Part shown: positions 42,441 through 53,974 of the stretch, in pieces
Position numbering within the stretch: position 1 is the stretch's first letter
Layout of the letters: each line of letters starts with the position of its first letter
Origin: Agriotes lineatus
Lineage: Eukaryota > Arthropoda > Insecta > Coleoptera > Elateridae
Assembly: GCA_940337035.1 (NCBI GenBank)
Contig: CALNHX010003636.1
Location: forward strand, 62,001-126,000
DNA length: 64,000 nucleotides
Direction of reading: 5' to 3'
Made by a program: the position numbers and the translations under genes
Notes under the pieces: generated by a model
What the model was told of the DNA's origin: nothing
Seen by the model: only the letters and a program-made list of their open reading frames with translations
Database searches by the model: none

Positions 42441-43183
42441 ATGGATAAGGGAGAAAGTAAAAATGATGCGGGAAACGAGGCTGTTCCTCCCAGAATATTC
42501 AGATACATGAGTAATGCTGAACATGAGCAAGTAGTTTCAGACAGGATTATGGTTCAAGATGTTGTTGGTAAAAGAAACTACAAGGTCGGTATTGCTAAAG
42601 CAGATTCTGACAACTTTTTACTGGAAAGGAATACACTGTTGCTGAACAAGTTGAGAATAAAACTACAAGATCGGAGATTATACATCCTGTTGGTTGCGGT
42701 TCTCTGCCTTCTAAGCATAACTTGTGTGTTAGATCTCCATCGGTTTGATCTAAATGTTCTTCTGTTTCTAGGTCGAACTTAGAATTAAAGTTGTTGCAGC
42801 AACAGAAACAGCTAGATGAAGAAGAAACACAAGAAAAGTTAAAAGCTATTAAAGAACGAGAACAGAATGCGCAGAGAGAAATGGAAATTAAAAAACTGTT
42901 ATTGGAAGAACAAAATGAAGAAAATGTTCAACCCACTCAGATTTACAATCAAGTTTCTGATCATCTTTACGAAGACCCTGTGAAGGTAAGCGATTGGGTA
43001 AAAAACGCAAAACAGACTACAAGCACAAATTATGAAGTGGAATCGGGCATATCTACACATAAGAAGATAGGTAATTCAGTCGCTCAAAAGACCTGCCAAA
43101 TTTTGCTGTATGGACTATTAACAAACCTGGAAAAATCCGCCTTGTGTTTGATGCCGCAGCAAAATCTTTCGGATATGGTCTGA
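42441..43183 (+). pseudogene. Gag-like N-terminal part of the short-LTR BEL element
   Basis: Starts MDKGESKNDAGNEAVPPRIF. After LNKLRIKLQDRR it runs into a short insertion-like hydrophobic reading (42680-42780) and then a new frame with a Gln/Glu/Lys coiled coil (QQQKQLDEEETQEKLKAIKE). The zinc-finger and protease parts expected before RT are missing: the coiled coil is followed within about 100 codons by RT sequence. Internal deletion and frameshifts. Confidence 0.6.
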
Positions 43184-44400
43184 ATGACTTTCTTTTTCGA
43201 GGCCCTGATTTCGTTCCGTCCCTTGTTGCAGTTTTACGGCGATTTAGGCAAGGTCGTATAGCTTTATGCGGAGATATAAAAGAAATGTTTCACCAGGTAG
43301 TGATAGACCAGAAGATAGATGTAGTCAGAGATTTTTTTGACGTGAAGGAAACAAAGATAAAAAACCATATGTTTACTAAATGAATGTTATGATATTTGGC
43401 GCAGTATCATCTCCATCGGTAGCCCAGTTTGTAAAGAATAGAAACACAGAAGAATATGAAAATGAGTATCCAGGAATTAAGCGGGCGATAAAGAAACAAC
43501 ATTATGTCGACGACTATTTAGATTTTACCAATACAATAGCCGAAGCCATTGAGAGAGTTAAAAATATTATAATTGTTCATAAACGGGGTGGATTTGAGAT
43601 GACAAAATGGATAAGCAACTCACCATTAGTAATGAACTCGATACCAATACATTTGAGAGCCGAAACGTCAAATAATTTAAAAGTCGATTCAGAGAAAATA
43701 GAAAGGGTTCTTGAACTTTCGTGGTCTCCAACATCTGATGAATTTGTTTTTAATATACATTTTCAGAAAATCCCAGATGATGTTTCAAGCGGCTCAAGAG
43801 TTGCCACTAAAAGAGAAGTCCTTCGTATTGTAATGTCAATATTTGATTCCCTTGGGTTCTTGAATCCTTTCATCATAAAAGCGAGAATATTATTACAGAA
43901 CATTTGGAGAAGTAGCATAGACTGGGACACTGAGATACCTGAAAATCTCTTTACAGTATGGTATAATTGGCTTAAAGAACTCCATAATCTCGCACCCATA
44001 TCTATTAGCAGGTGTTATTTTCCTAGCCTTATGAAAGTGGAAAATTTTGTCGATCTACATTTATTTTCTGACGCAAGTGACAAAGCATATGCAGTAGTTG
44101 CGTTCTTACGAGTTAAAATTGATGAAAATATATTGACAAGCTTTGTTACTTCCAAGTGCAAACTTGCCCCAATCAATCAACAAACTGTTCCAAAATCAGA
44201 TCAGTTTATTATTGGACTGGCCCACTTGTTGGTTTAAAACAAATAAGATCTGAGTGTAGAAGATTCCCTATATTTGTTGCCTGTCGTCTAGGGGAAATTC
44301 ACGAAAATACCAGTGTGTCACAATGGCATTGGACACCTTCAGAGGACAATGTTGCTATCTAGCAACTAAAGATATAACAAAACTGGACTCTAGCCCTTCA
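43100..44400 (+). pseudogene. BEL reverse transcriptase and RNase H remnants
   Basis: RT blocks: RLVFDAAAKSFGYGLNDFL-like reading at 43130-43190, FRQGRIALCGDIKEMFHQV (43240), FGAVSSPSVAQFVKN (43395) and the catalytic HYVDDYLDF (43502). Then KREVLRIVMSIFDSLGFLNP (Peptidase_A17-type junction; 43813) and RNase H start HLFSDASDKAYAVVAF (44063). Note that this copy keeps the RT core that the BEL at 23.2 kb lacks. A stop at 44235 and shifts end the frame. Confidence 0.85.
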
Positions 44401-44469
44401 AGTAATTGGTTTACCTGACCAACATTTTTAAAGCAGCTCGAATATTTTTGGCCAAAGGAACCAGACTGT

Positions 44470-45955
44470 GTGAACCAAGAAACTGCTTTTGTTTTATATC
44501 AATTCCAAAGTACGAGTGACCTAAACATTGTGCCAGATATAACAATATTTTCTAAGTGGTTACGATTACTTCGAGTAACAGGTTGGATTCTATACGGTGT
44601 AAAAATGTTAAAACTTAAGAAAGGTGAAAGAAATCAAATTTTACAGTTAGACGTAGATATTTTAGAAGAAGCTCGTAAGTTATTAATAAGAAAATGCCAA
44701 AGCGATACTTTCCAAGAAGAATTGCATGCATTACAAAGAAACAAAGAGCTGCAAACTAGTAATCGTTTGTATAAGCTTTCTCCATTCTTAGATAAAAATG
44801 GAATCATTCGGTTAAAAGGAAGATTTCCAGATACTAGGAAACTGAATTTGGAATTTGATGTACGAAACCCTATCATTTTAGACCCTAAACACAAAATTGT
44901 TGAACTTTTAATTCACTTTTATCATGAAAAAGCTATTCACGTTGGAGTTGAAACTGTTATAAATAACTCCAGACTTTAATACTGGATTTTTCATTGCCGG
45001 ACTGCTGTTAAGAAATGTTTTGAAAGTTGTAGAAAATGTGCAATTCAGAAAGTAAGCCTACGGTTCCAGAAATGGGGTGTTTACCTCCAGAGAGATTACA
45101 GTCGTCTGTATTTCCCTTTTTCTACGTAGGAATAGATTTCTTTGGCCCTATGCCGGTGTCAATTGGTGGAAGAACAGAAAAAAGGAATGGTGTACTATTC
45201 ACATGCCTTTCGATACGTGCGGTACATATTGAATTGGCGTCATGATTGGATACCAGCCATTGGAATTTGTAACAGACAACGGAACTAATTTTGTTGGAGC
45301 AGAAAGAGAGTTAAGAGATTTGATACAATCTATCGATCAGTCAAAAATTAAAGATGAACTCTATCTCAAAGCTATTTCTTGGAAATTCAACGCGCCAGCA
45401 TCGGCCTCAATGGGAGAGGTCTGAGAACGGATGGTACACTCAGTAAAAACTGCGCTTAAAGTTGTATTGAAAACAGTAAACCCTAAGGAAGAAGTTCTTT
45501 ATACGTTATTAGCAGAAGTTGAGTATACTGTAAATAGCAGACCACTAACGCACGTGTCTGTTGACCCTGATGAACCTGAGGCAATTATCCATAACTAATT
45601 TTTACTACTGAGACCTGGAGATGTCAACACCTACTGTGAAATTACAACCGAAGTTTGTAACTGAAAGCGATGGGTTTTATAGTACCGACCAACTTTAATT
45701 AAAAGACAAAAGTAGCACTCAAAAACAGAACTAGTTAAAATAGGAGACATAGTGATTATCGTTGATGAAAAGGCTTCCCGTAATCAGTGGATGTTAGGAA
45801 AAATTGAAGAAGTGTTTCCCGGAAGAGACGGAGTTGTACGGGTTGCCATTGTAAAAACGAACAAAGGAAACTATGTCAGACCTGTTCAAAGTTGTGTGTT
45901 TTACAGACAACTTAATAAGACCCTCAGTTTTCACGTGGGGTGGAGAAGATTGTAG
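44470..45955 (+). pseudogene. BEL integrase region remnants
   Basis: 44470-44979 is the linker and zinc-binding region (SRLYKLSPFLDKNGIIRLKG type; HFYHEKAIHVGVETVIN). 45036-45245: LPPERLQSSVFPFFYVGIDF with the first Asp, then RAVHIELAS. 45242-45424: EFVTDNGTNFVGA with the second Asp; Glu region reads SASMGEV, frame ends near 45421. 45752-45955: DUF5641-type C end (NQWMLGKIEEVFPGRDGVVR). Several frameshifts and stops; inactive. Confidence 0.85.
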
Positions 45956-46060
45956 AAAACTAGATTTAGAGTCAGTTGAAATAAAAAAGTGATAAAAAGT
46001 CGCATATGTGTTTCATTAGAAAAATCACAATATAATTTGAATTAGTAATAGAATATTACA
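45951..46060 (+). repeat. 3' LTR of the short-LTR BEL element
   Basis: TGTAGAAAAC...GAATATTACA, 110 bp. See the 5' LTR. Confidence 0.88.
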
Positions 46061-46139
46061 GGTCCTCTTTAGAGAGTTCTCTTGAGAAGAGTTGCGCCTC
46101 TAGCGACGTTTACACGTTGAGATACTCTGTTCGTTTGCT

Positions 46140-46248
46140 TTTCCCTTGATAAAGCCTCTTGCAAAAGTGGGCGAAACGTTGAGTTCTTCGACCTCAATAA
46201 CGACCAGGTCCAATTCCGGAAGTCGTTTGTTAGTTAATGACAATGGCC
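46140..46248 (-). repeat. Right inverted repeat of a composite element
   Basis: Inverse of 41801-41912. Between the two lie the 28S fragment and the BEL element. Confidence 0.7.
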
Positions 46249-47620
46249 GTTAACTCCTCCGAAATAACTTTTGGTCATTGCTACCGCATTACTACTTATA
46301 AGAACTTTCGACCAACTGTTCCATTAATGTCATCTTCTTCTGACTTAGCTGAAGAACTGCCTAATATTACCTATAATAAACGTATGCATTGCAACGTCAC
46401 TCTCATAGCAAATAGAAGAGAACAATCTTCTCAGCCGGAGCTGGTCGTGGGTGAAACAAAAAACTCGAATCTTAAGCTGAAAAAAAATATGGCCGCCAAG
46501 TAGCAAGTAATCCAGCATTTTCCTAATAAAAAAATCTGGTGTAATACACTCACACAACTTCCTTTTACAGTGATCTTATAATTTGCCAAAATTTGATTTT
46601 TAATTTTTAAGAATTTTTCAAAAATTTTCAAAAATTACAAATTCTACAAAACGGTACAAAATAGAGCGTTAGTTAAAGAAACAAATTTTCTCTAAAATTT
46701 TAAGCCGGATTCAAGAATGTAATAATATATCGGGTGTTCTATTTAAAATAGGAGTTAATAAAAACAAGAAAAACATAACAAAAACTGGAAAATCACCTAT
46801 TTCACATTAATACATATTAAAAATGTAAAGTTTGAAAACAATCGTTGGAGCCGTTTTTTAAAAAATCGAAAGAAACTGAAAAATCACGAGAGTAAACACC
46901 TACTTCCGGTTATGCGATTTTTTTCAAAAGTTTGCTGTCGCATCTATATAGTATATAAAACATATATATGAAGTTTCAATGCCATACCTCTTTTAGTTTT
47001 TGAGATATCTTGTTTACAGACAGACAGACAGACCAATGAACAAAAACATGTGTTTTGGGTTCAGGGGACTCTAAAACGTGAAGATCTGTTGAAAAATCAA
47101 TTTCGAATTTTTGGGGTGAATCTAATACTTTCTTTATCGTAAAACAAAAAATAACAAAAGTGCTCGGTAGTACATACACAAAACACGACAATAAAGCACA
47201 ACTATCACCATAAATATCATAAGTAAAATCTAAATAGTGACGTAGGGTCGTTTTAAAGGTCAAAATACGATAATCAAAAGTTATGAGCATTTAGCATAAA
47301 TACGTAATACACAAAAAAAGTGACTGTAGCATTAACTACTTGCAATACCTAGGTTACTCGGTAAAAGCGCAAAACCGCGATAGCGCTATTAAAGGTTAGA
47401 TTTTGGGTTCGCACTGAATTTGATCCTAAATCCACAGTTGTAAGGACAGTCTCGTGCAATTAATAATTAGCAGCAAAGTCCTACAGACCCCAATATCTTG
47501 GTTCAGGGTAGAGCATTATATAACCCGTAATAGGCTTAGTAATTAGTTAATAATCATCAGTTTCACTTTGTCGGGTAAAAAGAATTATTAACACAATATC
47601 TTGCAATAGGGGAATAACTA
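46249..47620. other. No gene seen; transposon-end-like and simple sequence
   Basis: TCGGGTGTTCTATTTAAAAT near 46730 resembles a MITE end without a visible partner. ACAGACAGACAGACAGACCA at about 47016-47035 is a short tetranucleotide repeat. Frames on both strands show no domain. Confidence 0.45.
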
Positions 47621-47639
47621 AGTTTAATTCAACCTAGAT

Positions 47640-47806
47640 GAAGGCACATGCAGAAATTGCCTCACAAAATCCAAAAGAAAAATAATAGTAACTTGGATGG
47701 TACGTGATACATCCGAAATTTCAATTGCATTTGACATTGAAAAAATTATCGCAAGTAAACGGCTAAACAGTGACTTCAAAATAATTACTTTACACAGGTA
47801 AGTTTT
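47640..47806 (+). CDS. Possible internal exon (unrecognised)
   Basis: Between an acceptor-like CAACCTAG and a very good donor CACAG|GTAAGT (GT at 47807) one frame is open: DEGTCRNCLTKSKRKIIVTW, MVRDTSEISIAFDIEKIIAS, then KRLNSDFKIITLHR. The CxxC pair could begin a zinc-finger-associated domain, but the second Cys pair is not visible in this exon. No neighbouring exon found. Weak call. Confidence 0.25.
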
Positions 47807-47812
47807 ATATTA

Positions 47813-49546
47813 TACTGCATTTATGTAATCAAGAAACCAGCCTGGTATCTGACGGATACATTAAAAACAATCGCGTAACACAAACATATTAAAACGAATT
47901 GCATAATTACAGATTATGTCGAGGTCGCAACTATATCGTGTCGCAATATTTTTAATGCAAGGGAAGAGGTTAGTTAAGCACAGATCTGTTGCTCCCATGT
48001 AGAAAGCAGGCGCATCGGAAGCTTTCCCGGGACAAAGTCATGACGATAAGCCACAAATACCCAAAAATCCGTCAATCGAAAAGGAGGTCCTTGGCTTACA
48101 CGACAAAATGTATTCTCTCATAACTAGAAGGAGCTAAAAAGAATGGGGCGCAATAGAATCTAAGCAAATAGTAAAAAATTAAGCTGGTAGTCCTAGCTTC
48201 TTTTTGAGATGTTCTACTTCGTTTGCCAAAATTATAGCATACTGTCAGGTAAAATCCAGAATGTATCTGATTTTGAGAATATCACGAACCAGGAACTGCA
48301 TCAATCTTTCTGAAAGGAAATCGCAACACCAAAGTGAATCCTCAACTAAGGATGCAAGTGACAAATCCGAAATACAAATGGAACATTCCAAAATTTGCAA
48401 AACCTTGAGAAAACCAGGATAGGCAAGCAGAATACCTTGGAGCTTGAAATGTTGTATAAAATAGCTTTACGACCAATTAGAAATATTAATTTGACATACG
48501 ACACTTGACTTATAGTTTAAAGTATATTGTAGGTAATATTTGATTTCGCAGTGAAAGGGCAATTGAATACGTAGCTACTTATAAATGACTTTTGACCCGT
48601 AACAGTACTTTTCAGTTTCAGTACTCTAGGAAGTGCATTCTTTAAATATTCGGATATAGTTTTGCAAGGTCAATTACTTGGCCAAGGAATTTATTCCGAG
48701 GATATCATGTTCTTCTCCTATCATTAACCTCACCTTGGATCATCGGTTTTTCAATTCCATTACGTCGGAAAATTGGGACAAGGTGTGTCTTTGGATCGCT
48801 GACAATGATCTTGAATACATGCTTTCCACGAATGCATTCACCTGTTATTTCAAAGGCCACGCGTTTTCAGCGATACATCGTGTTGATAATTCAAGTTTCG
48901 GTTACGATTGGGAAATTTAGACTTGAGGAGCCGCTCTTTATTAAATGTTCCGATTTTATGATCGTTCCTACGTTAGCCTGTTATCACAAATTTTGTCATG
49001 GCTATCATTGGCTTTGTTCCTTCTATGCAATCTCTGTTATTTACATTGCTAACACCATGAAAGCTATTACGTTTCAAATTTTTGCTGGTGTTAATATGTT
49101 AGTTTTTACTAATTTAATATACTTTATCTACGACCACTACTAAAAGTAGGCCTTTTAGCGCTAGCTTGTTTCACTAAAAGTGACGTTTTATAGTTTACCG
49201 TGTTTAAAGAAATCAGCTGTTTACTTTTAGCACACGGGCTAAAAGTGAAGTGAGGTTACAAAACTACAATTTCGAACTGCAAGTGAAGTTGTAAAGCTAT
49301 TCTAGTTGCTTCTTGCGTTACAGGTAAAGCGTTTTTGAAATAATTAAAGCGTTATGTAATGAATACAGTCATATGTGGAGTATCAATAATTACATTTCGT
49401 AACTCACCTTGACAGCACGGGCGTCGCCAAACAATCGCCCGCGCGGCGTAGGCTACTGTTCATTATGACATAAATTAAAAGTGTCGCAGATGCGAACCTT
49501 TCTTAAATCGATATTTATGGATTAATAACGGTAAAATTAAGGTCGT
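47813..49546. other. No gene confirmed
   Basis: Short frames at 48204-48422 and around 48678-49143 are unrecognised. Around 49140-49270 there are several CTAAAAGTGA/TCACTTTTAG-like motifs in both orientations, an eroded foldback repeat in my view. Otherwise A+T-rich. Confidence 0.4.
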
Positions 49547-49547
49547 A

Positions 49548-49669
49548 GATAATAGCTATTTATGCAACAAGTGCTAAAAGTCGACGTTTATGCGCGAGAC
49601 ATGAAAATTATGAAACGAAGCCGAAGGCTGAGTTTCATAACATGTCTCGCGCATAAACGACTTTTAGCA
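49548..49669. repeat. Foldback palindrome P11, left and central part
   Basis: AATAGCTATTTATGCAACAA GTGCTAAAAGTCG leads into ACGTTTATGCGCGAGACATG, centre GAAGCCGAAGGCTGAGTTTC, then CATGTCTCGCGCATAAACG ACTTTTAGCA. The matching last segment GCACTTGTTGCATAAATAGC is displaced to 56668-56693 by an LTR element. Confidence 0.88.
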
Positions 49670-50004
49670 AGTTTTATTAAAAGGCCGCCGAAACGACTTT
49701 TTAAAAAACGTTTATTTTTATTTTACAATGAAATATAACATTGGAAGCACACAGATTAGCTGCCAGACAATTTCTTACATCTAGCTACGAACTAACTGGA
49801 ACTTATCTTAGAGGTGCAGGCTACTTGTATATATACTATGTCTAATCAGCTAAGATAAGCGTTATCTCTAAAAGGGAGCGTGAGACAGGAAGCCACGTGC
49901 GTTCAAGGTTGCAGACTTGCAGTTCACAGAAATAAGCTATTATTGTTCAAGGTTGCAAGCTTGCAGTTTTACACAGGGGGCCATTGTCTAGCTGTAATAT
50001 AACT
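49670..50004 (-). repeat. 3' LTR of the errantivirus-type element
   Basis: 335 bp. One indel and one substitution relative to 56334-56667 by eye. Confidence 0.93.
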
Positions 50005-50082
50005 CGTCCGCCGATAAAATGTTCAATAGCGGTATTCAAATATGCCTCTATTGAACTTACAAAAAAGAAAAGACAATTAAAC

Positions 50083-50430
50083 TTATGCATTTACGTTAAC
50101 TGGTTCAAAATCTTTATTTAAAAATCTAATAAGTTTAATCTTCATTGTGTTTCTATTATAATACAAATACAATATAAAAATTATTAACATAAGAATAGTA
50201 AATAGCGTCAATATAATCGCAGACACACTTAAATTATCAGATTTAATATAATTAACAGGTTTTAACAAATTTTCATATTTATTAAGCTTAATTCGGTCCT
50301 CAACCAATTTCTGGGTGTCAACAGGTATCAAGTCAATCTTTGAAACATTTATGTGGTTCGATTCAGGAATTATTAAGCGGTCAATGTTTGAAATTTTTAA
50401 ATTAACAATTTCATTTGAGGTTCTTTTATA
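50083..50430 (-). pseudogene. Env C-terminal stub (transmembrane segment and tail)
   Basis: The frame 50331-50083 ends an envelope-like protein: a polar segment, a strongly hydrophobic stretch at about residues 37-58 (Ile/Leu/Phe-rich) and a short basic tail ending FEPVNVNA. Similar reading continues upstream to about 50430 in another register. Position directly before the 3' LTR and after integrase fits env. The surface subunit is missing: only about 200 bp separate this from the integrase stop. Not functional. Confidence 0.6.
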
Positions 50431-50636
50431 CTGAATAATAAAGTAGCGATACGATTTTCATTAAATTGTTTGTAAGTGTATCATGACGAATAAAAATAGG
50501 GATATCATATATATTTCTAATAAGCGTCTATTTGCTTTATTTAAGAACTACATTGCCTAAATTTAAAGAATATAGTTCTAGATTATATTTTAAAATATTT
50601 ACAATATTATATCGCCTTGTATGATTGAATATTTAA

Positions 50637-51959
50637 TCAAGATACAGACGATGAAGGTAATAAGTCTGAATAAGGTAGTAATTCATTAGCATGGCGTCTA
50701 ATGTTGGACGATCCATTATGGGGTATTAACTCGTATATGTCATGTTCTAAAATTTGGGATATTGTATATGGTCCTATAAATTTTGGTTCATCTTTGCTTC
50801 TGGAATTAGTTTTAACAAATACTTTTTCGTTTAATTGAAATGTTTTATTTTTCCGAGTTGGATTGAATTTTAAATTTCGCTTCTCTTTAGTATCAATTTG
50901 CTTGCCTTGCAATATTTCGTTAATTTTTTTCATGCGGATTTTGTGACCAGATAAATAATCATGATAGTAGGTTTTTGTATAGTCTAAATCGAACTGATTT
51001 CTACATTCAGTATGACCAAATACAATCTCAAAAGGGGTTAAATTGAGATTAGAGTGTATCGTATGATTGTATGCAAGAATACAATATTGAATTTTGTTTT
51101 GTTCAGGTACATCCGTCAATAGTCGATAGTGTTCAATTATTGTCGAATGCAATCGTTCAATTGGGGAATTAGATTGATGGTGATGTGGGGTTGTCGTATG
51201 CAACCGGATTTTATGTAAAGCTATGAAGTCTTTAAAAATATTTTTGTTAAATTCTCCATCAGCTATAATGATATTTGGTGTAGTAAAAGTACACATATAA
51301 TTAAGTAATTGTTCAATGATGTCTGTTAAATTTCGAGATTTAATATAATATGCTTGGGCGAATTTGGAAAATGAATCTATTATTGTTAGATAGCTTCTCT
51401 TACCTATCTGAAAAATATCCAAGTGAATAGTATGAAATGGTTGGTTTTGTGTAGGAGTAAGCTGTAAAGGCTGCTTAATTGGGTTTCTATTGTACTTTTG
51501 CGTTTTACAAATATGACAATTATTAATATAATCGGTGACATCTTTATTAATTGATTTCCAATAATATTTTCTTTTTATGTGTTCAATTGTTTCATTGATA
51601 CCACGGTGATTGGTTTTGCCTAGATGGTAATTTTGGATTTGATATTGACGATCTTGTGGATTTAGAACGTAAGTCACTTGTGACATACATCGATGAAATT
51701 TGGGTGTGTTATCGTTAATTATGTTTTGCAAAAAATTTTAAAAATCTAAACAAAGTTCGTCGTTAGGAAAATAGCAATAGTAATGTGTTCTAGGTTCACA
51801 ATGTTCAATTAATAGCCTGTTGAATACGTCAATTTTATTTGTATTATTTAGGGATACAGAATAATGTGTAATTCCGTCGTATTTAGTGATTCTGATATCT
51901 CGTGGTAGCTGAGAAATTACAAATTCAATTTGATAATTGTTGTACAGGTTTTTCGGCAA
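50637..51959 (-). pseudogene. Errantivirus-type integrase
   Basis: 51731-50637 is open for 364 codons. Zinc-binding region: GKTNHRGINETIEHIKRKYY then NNCHICKTQK. Catalytic core: Asp in TIHLDIFQIGKRSYLTIID, Asp in IIIADGEFNKNIF, Glu in NSPIERLHSTI. C-terminal part has KFIGPYTISQILEHDIYEL. All three acidic residues are present. The upstream part of the same frame (51959-51738) is separated by a single stop just before 51731. Inserts element cDNA when active. Confidence 0.88.
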
Positions 51960-52830
51960 TATCGATCACGGGGGTAGACGATTGTTGCGAATGTATTGTT
52001 TCGACATAGGATTTATTATCGTCGTTATTTGGTGGTCTTATTTGAATGTCGGATATAACTTTTACTTTAGGCGTTTCTGATTTTGGTGGTCCGATGGTCG
52101 GTACTGAAAAAAAGTCTTGTATGTCGGGGGTGCTTGCCCTACTTGCCATTAAGCTTTCGTTACCTTGTATTGGTGTTGGTGTATGAAGTCTATCGGGTGT
52201 TTCTAAAGTCATGGGGTGAATTTGAACACGTGACAGAGCGTCGGCAACTTTATTTAATTTGCCTGGTAGATAGTTTACGGTAAAGTCGTATTCTTCTAAT
52301 TTAAGTGCCCAACGAGTTAATTTGGAATTTGGTTCTTTTAAATTTTTGAGCCAAACAAGCGGTCTATGATCGGTGTACAATTTAAATTTTACTCCATACA
52401 GATATGGACGAAATTGTTTGGTTGCCCAAACTATGGCTAGGAGTTCTCGTTCAATTGTAGTATAATTTTGTTCTGCATTATTAAGGGTTCTGGAGGCATA
52501 ACAGGTGGGTTTACCATCTTGGGATAATACCGCGCCTATCGCAAATTTAGATGCATCGGTAGTCAGTTCGAAAGGTTTTTCAAAATCAGGATATTGAAGT
52601 ACTGGTTCATTCATTAAAATTTGTTTGCAATACTCAAAGTTCTTCAAAAATTCAGGGGTGTGTACAATTTTATTTTCTTTCTTTAAACATACGGTTAAAA
52701 ATTTAGTTATTTTGGCAAAGTCTTTGACAAATTTTCTATAATAGCCAAATAGTCCTAAGAATGATTTTATATCGGTTCTTGTTTTAGGTGCTGGGAAATT
52801 TTTTATTGCTGATTTTTAGATGAATCTGAT
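51925..52830 (-). pseudogene. RT C-terminal and RNase H part of the errantivirus-type element
   Basis: 52647-51925 is open: EPVLQYPDFEKPFELTTDAS (RNase H first Asp), GAVLSQDGKPTCYASRTLN, LLAIVWATKQFRPYLYG, FKLYTDHRPLVWL, then a variable linker. Upstream to about 52830 the RT connection can be read in another register (FLGLFGYYRKFVKDFAK). The palm with the YxDD box is not present in 52830-53750, which is A/T-rich non-coding-looking sequence, so most of RT has been lost. The 3' end overlaps the integrase frame by 35 nt. Confidence 0.85.
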
Positions 52831-53050
52831 TTCATTCCTTCTAAAGTAGCTATATAATCTAAATATTTTACAAATTTATGTTTGAATTACTAAATCTTAT
52901 GAGTCGACTTTTATTGTCAGTTTCATAACGGATAAAGGTATTTCGGGAGAGTAAAATATATCTCTGTATTGAAAACATAAATTAGTCAAAAGAGTTTATT
53001 CATCTTCGTTTAAATGGTCTAATCTCAAAAAAAAAAAATTTTATTTTTAA

Positions 53051-53187
53051 TTGTTATTTAAATTAATTATCTAAAATACTTTTAATGTTTGGAGTTTTTA
53101 TATTAAAGTTGTTAAAAAAAATTGTTATTTAAATTAATTATCTAAAATACTTTTAATGTTTGGAGTTTTTATATTAAAGTTGTTAAA
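53051..53187. repeat. 71-bp perfect tandem duplication
   Basis: TTGTTATTTAAATTAATTAT... to TATTAAAGTTGTTAAA occurs twice (start 53051 and 53122) without visible difference. Lies where RT should be in the errantivirus-type element. Confidence 0.9.
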
Positions 53188-53751
53188 TCTGATAGACTGA
53201 TTTTTGTTGAGTTCATAATTTTTATTTTTATAAGATTAAGGATTATAAATATTAATTTCTTGTATTTCATTTAAAGTATTAATTACGCTTGTTTTAAATT
53301 GATTATTGTATGGTTTCAATTGCTGAAGGCATGACTAATTTTTCATTAAATTTTAACTTTGGAGTTATTTTAGTTCCATTTTATTTATGCTGATAAATTT
53401 TACGAAAAGTTCTGTACACAGGGTTAACTGTAGGTTTTGTTGAGAAAATAAAAATCTTAATTTTTAGGTTTGGAAAAATTACATTAGTTTCACTTTTTTT
53501 TTGTTTAGTTTTTACGGGTTGTAATAAAATGGTATCGTAGCTCTTTCTGTCTGAATATGCATCCATTTATAATCTATTCGTGAGGATAATTTTGAAATAA
53601 ATCGGATCCATAAGTCCTATATAGTCTTGGTTTAAAATTATATAAATAACATGTATGTGTTCCGTTTTCCTAAAAAAGACTGGGGATTGGTAAATCTGCA
53701 ATTAAGTTATGTTGAGAAATTCCATGAGATGTAACTATCTCGAATTCTGTT

Positions 53752-53900
53752 TCATAAATATAATTTGGAAATGTTGTTGTACAAATTCTGGAGAAATTAT
53801 TGTTTGTGAGCTACCTGTATCTATTAAAAGTTTATCGCCGGTGGCGGGAATTATAATATAAGGAAGGTTTGATTTTGGATTTATATTAAAAGTTAAAATA
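53752..53900 (-). pseudogene. Errantivirus-type protease remnant
   Basis: Minus-strand reading NLPYIIIPATGDKLLIDTGS followed by SQTIISPEFVQQHF, the aspartic protease active site DTGS in its usual sequence context. Frames on both sides are broken. Follows gag in the element order. Confidence 0.75.
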
Positions 53901-53974
53901 TTCTTTTCCGAGGCTCTTAATGAAAATTTACGGTATCGTTTGGATCTGGATATTCGAATAATCGTAAGTATGGT

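Larger units (their letters stand above)
42299..46060 (+). mobile_element. Decayed BEL/Pao retrotransposon with very short LTRs
   Basis: Plus-strand element of about 3.8 kb. LTRs of only 110-113 bp: 42299-42411 and 45951-46060, both ATTAGAAAAATCACAATATA... ending GAATATTACA; start TGTAGAAAAC on the right, TATAGAAAAC on the left. TTGGTCCTTCAAGG follows the 5' LTR as primer binding site and GGGGTGGAGAAGAT precedes the 3' LTR as purine tract. The coding region is broken into at least seven pieces. Different family from the BEL at 23.2 kb. Confidence 0.88.

Noticed and set aside
48204..48422. 72-codon frame with Ser/Lys-rich end
   Set aside because: Frame-shifted readings nearby look equally plausible and no domain or splice sites support it.
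49140..49290. Twelfth foldback palindrome
   Set aside because: CTAAAAGTG-type motifs occur in both orientations but no continuous arms could be paired convincingly.
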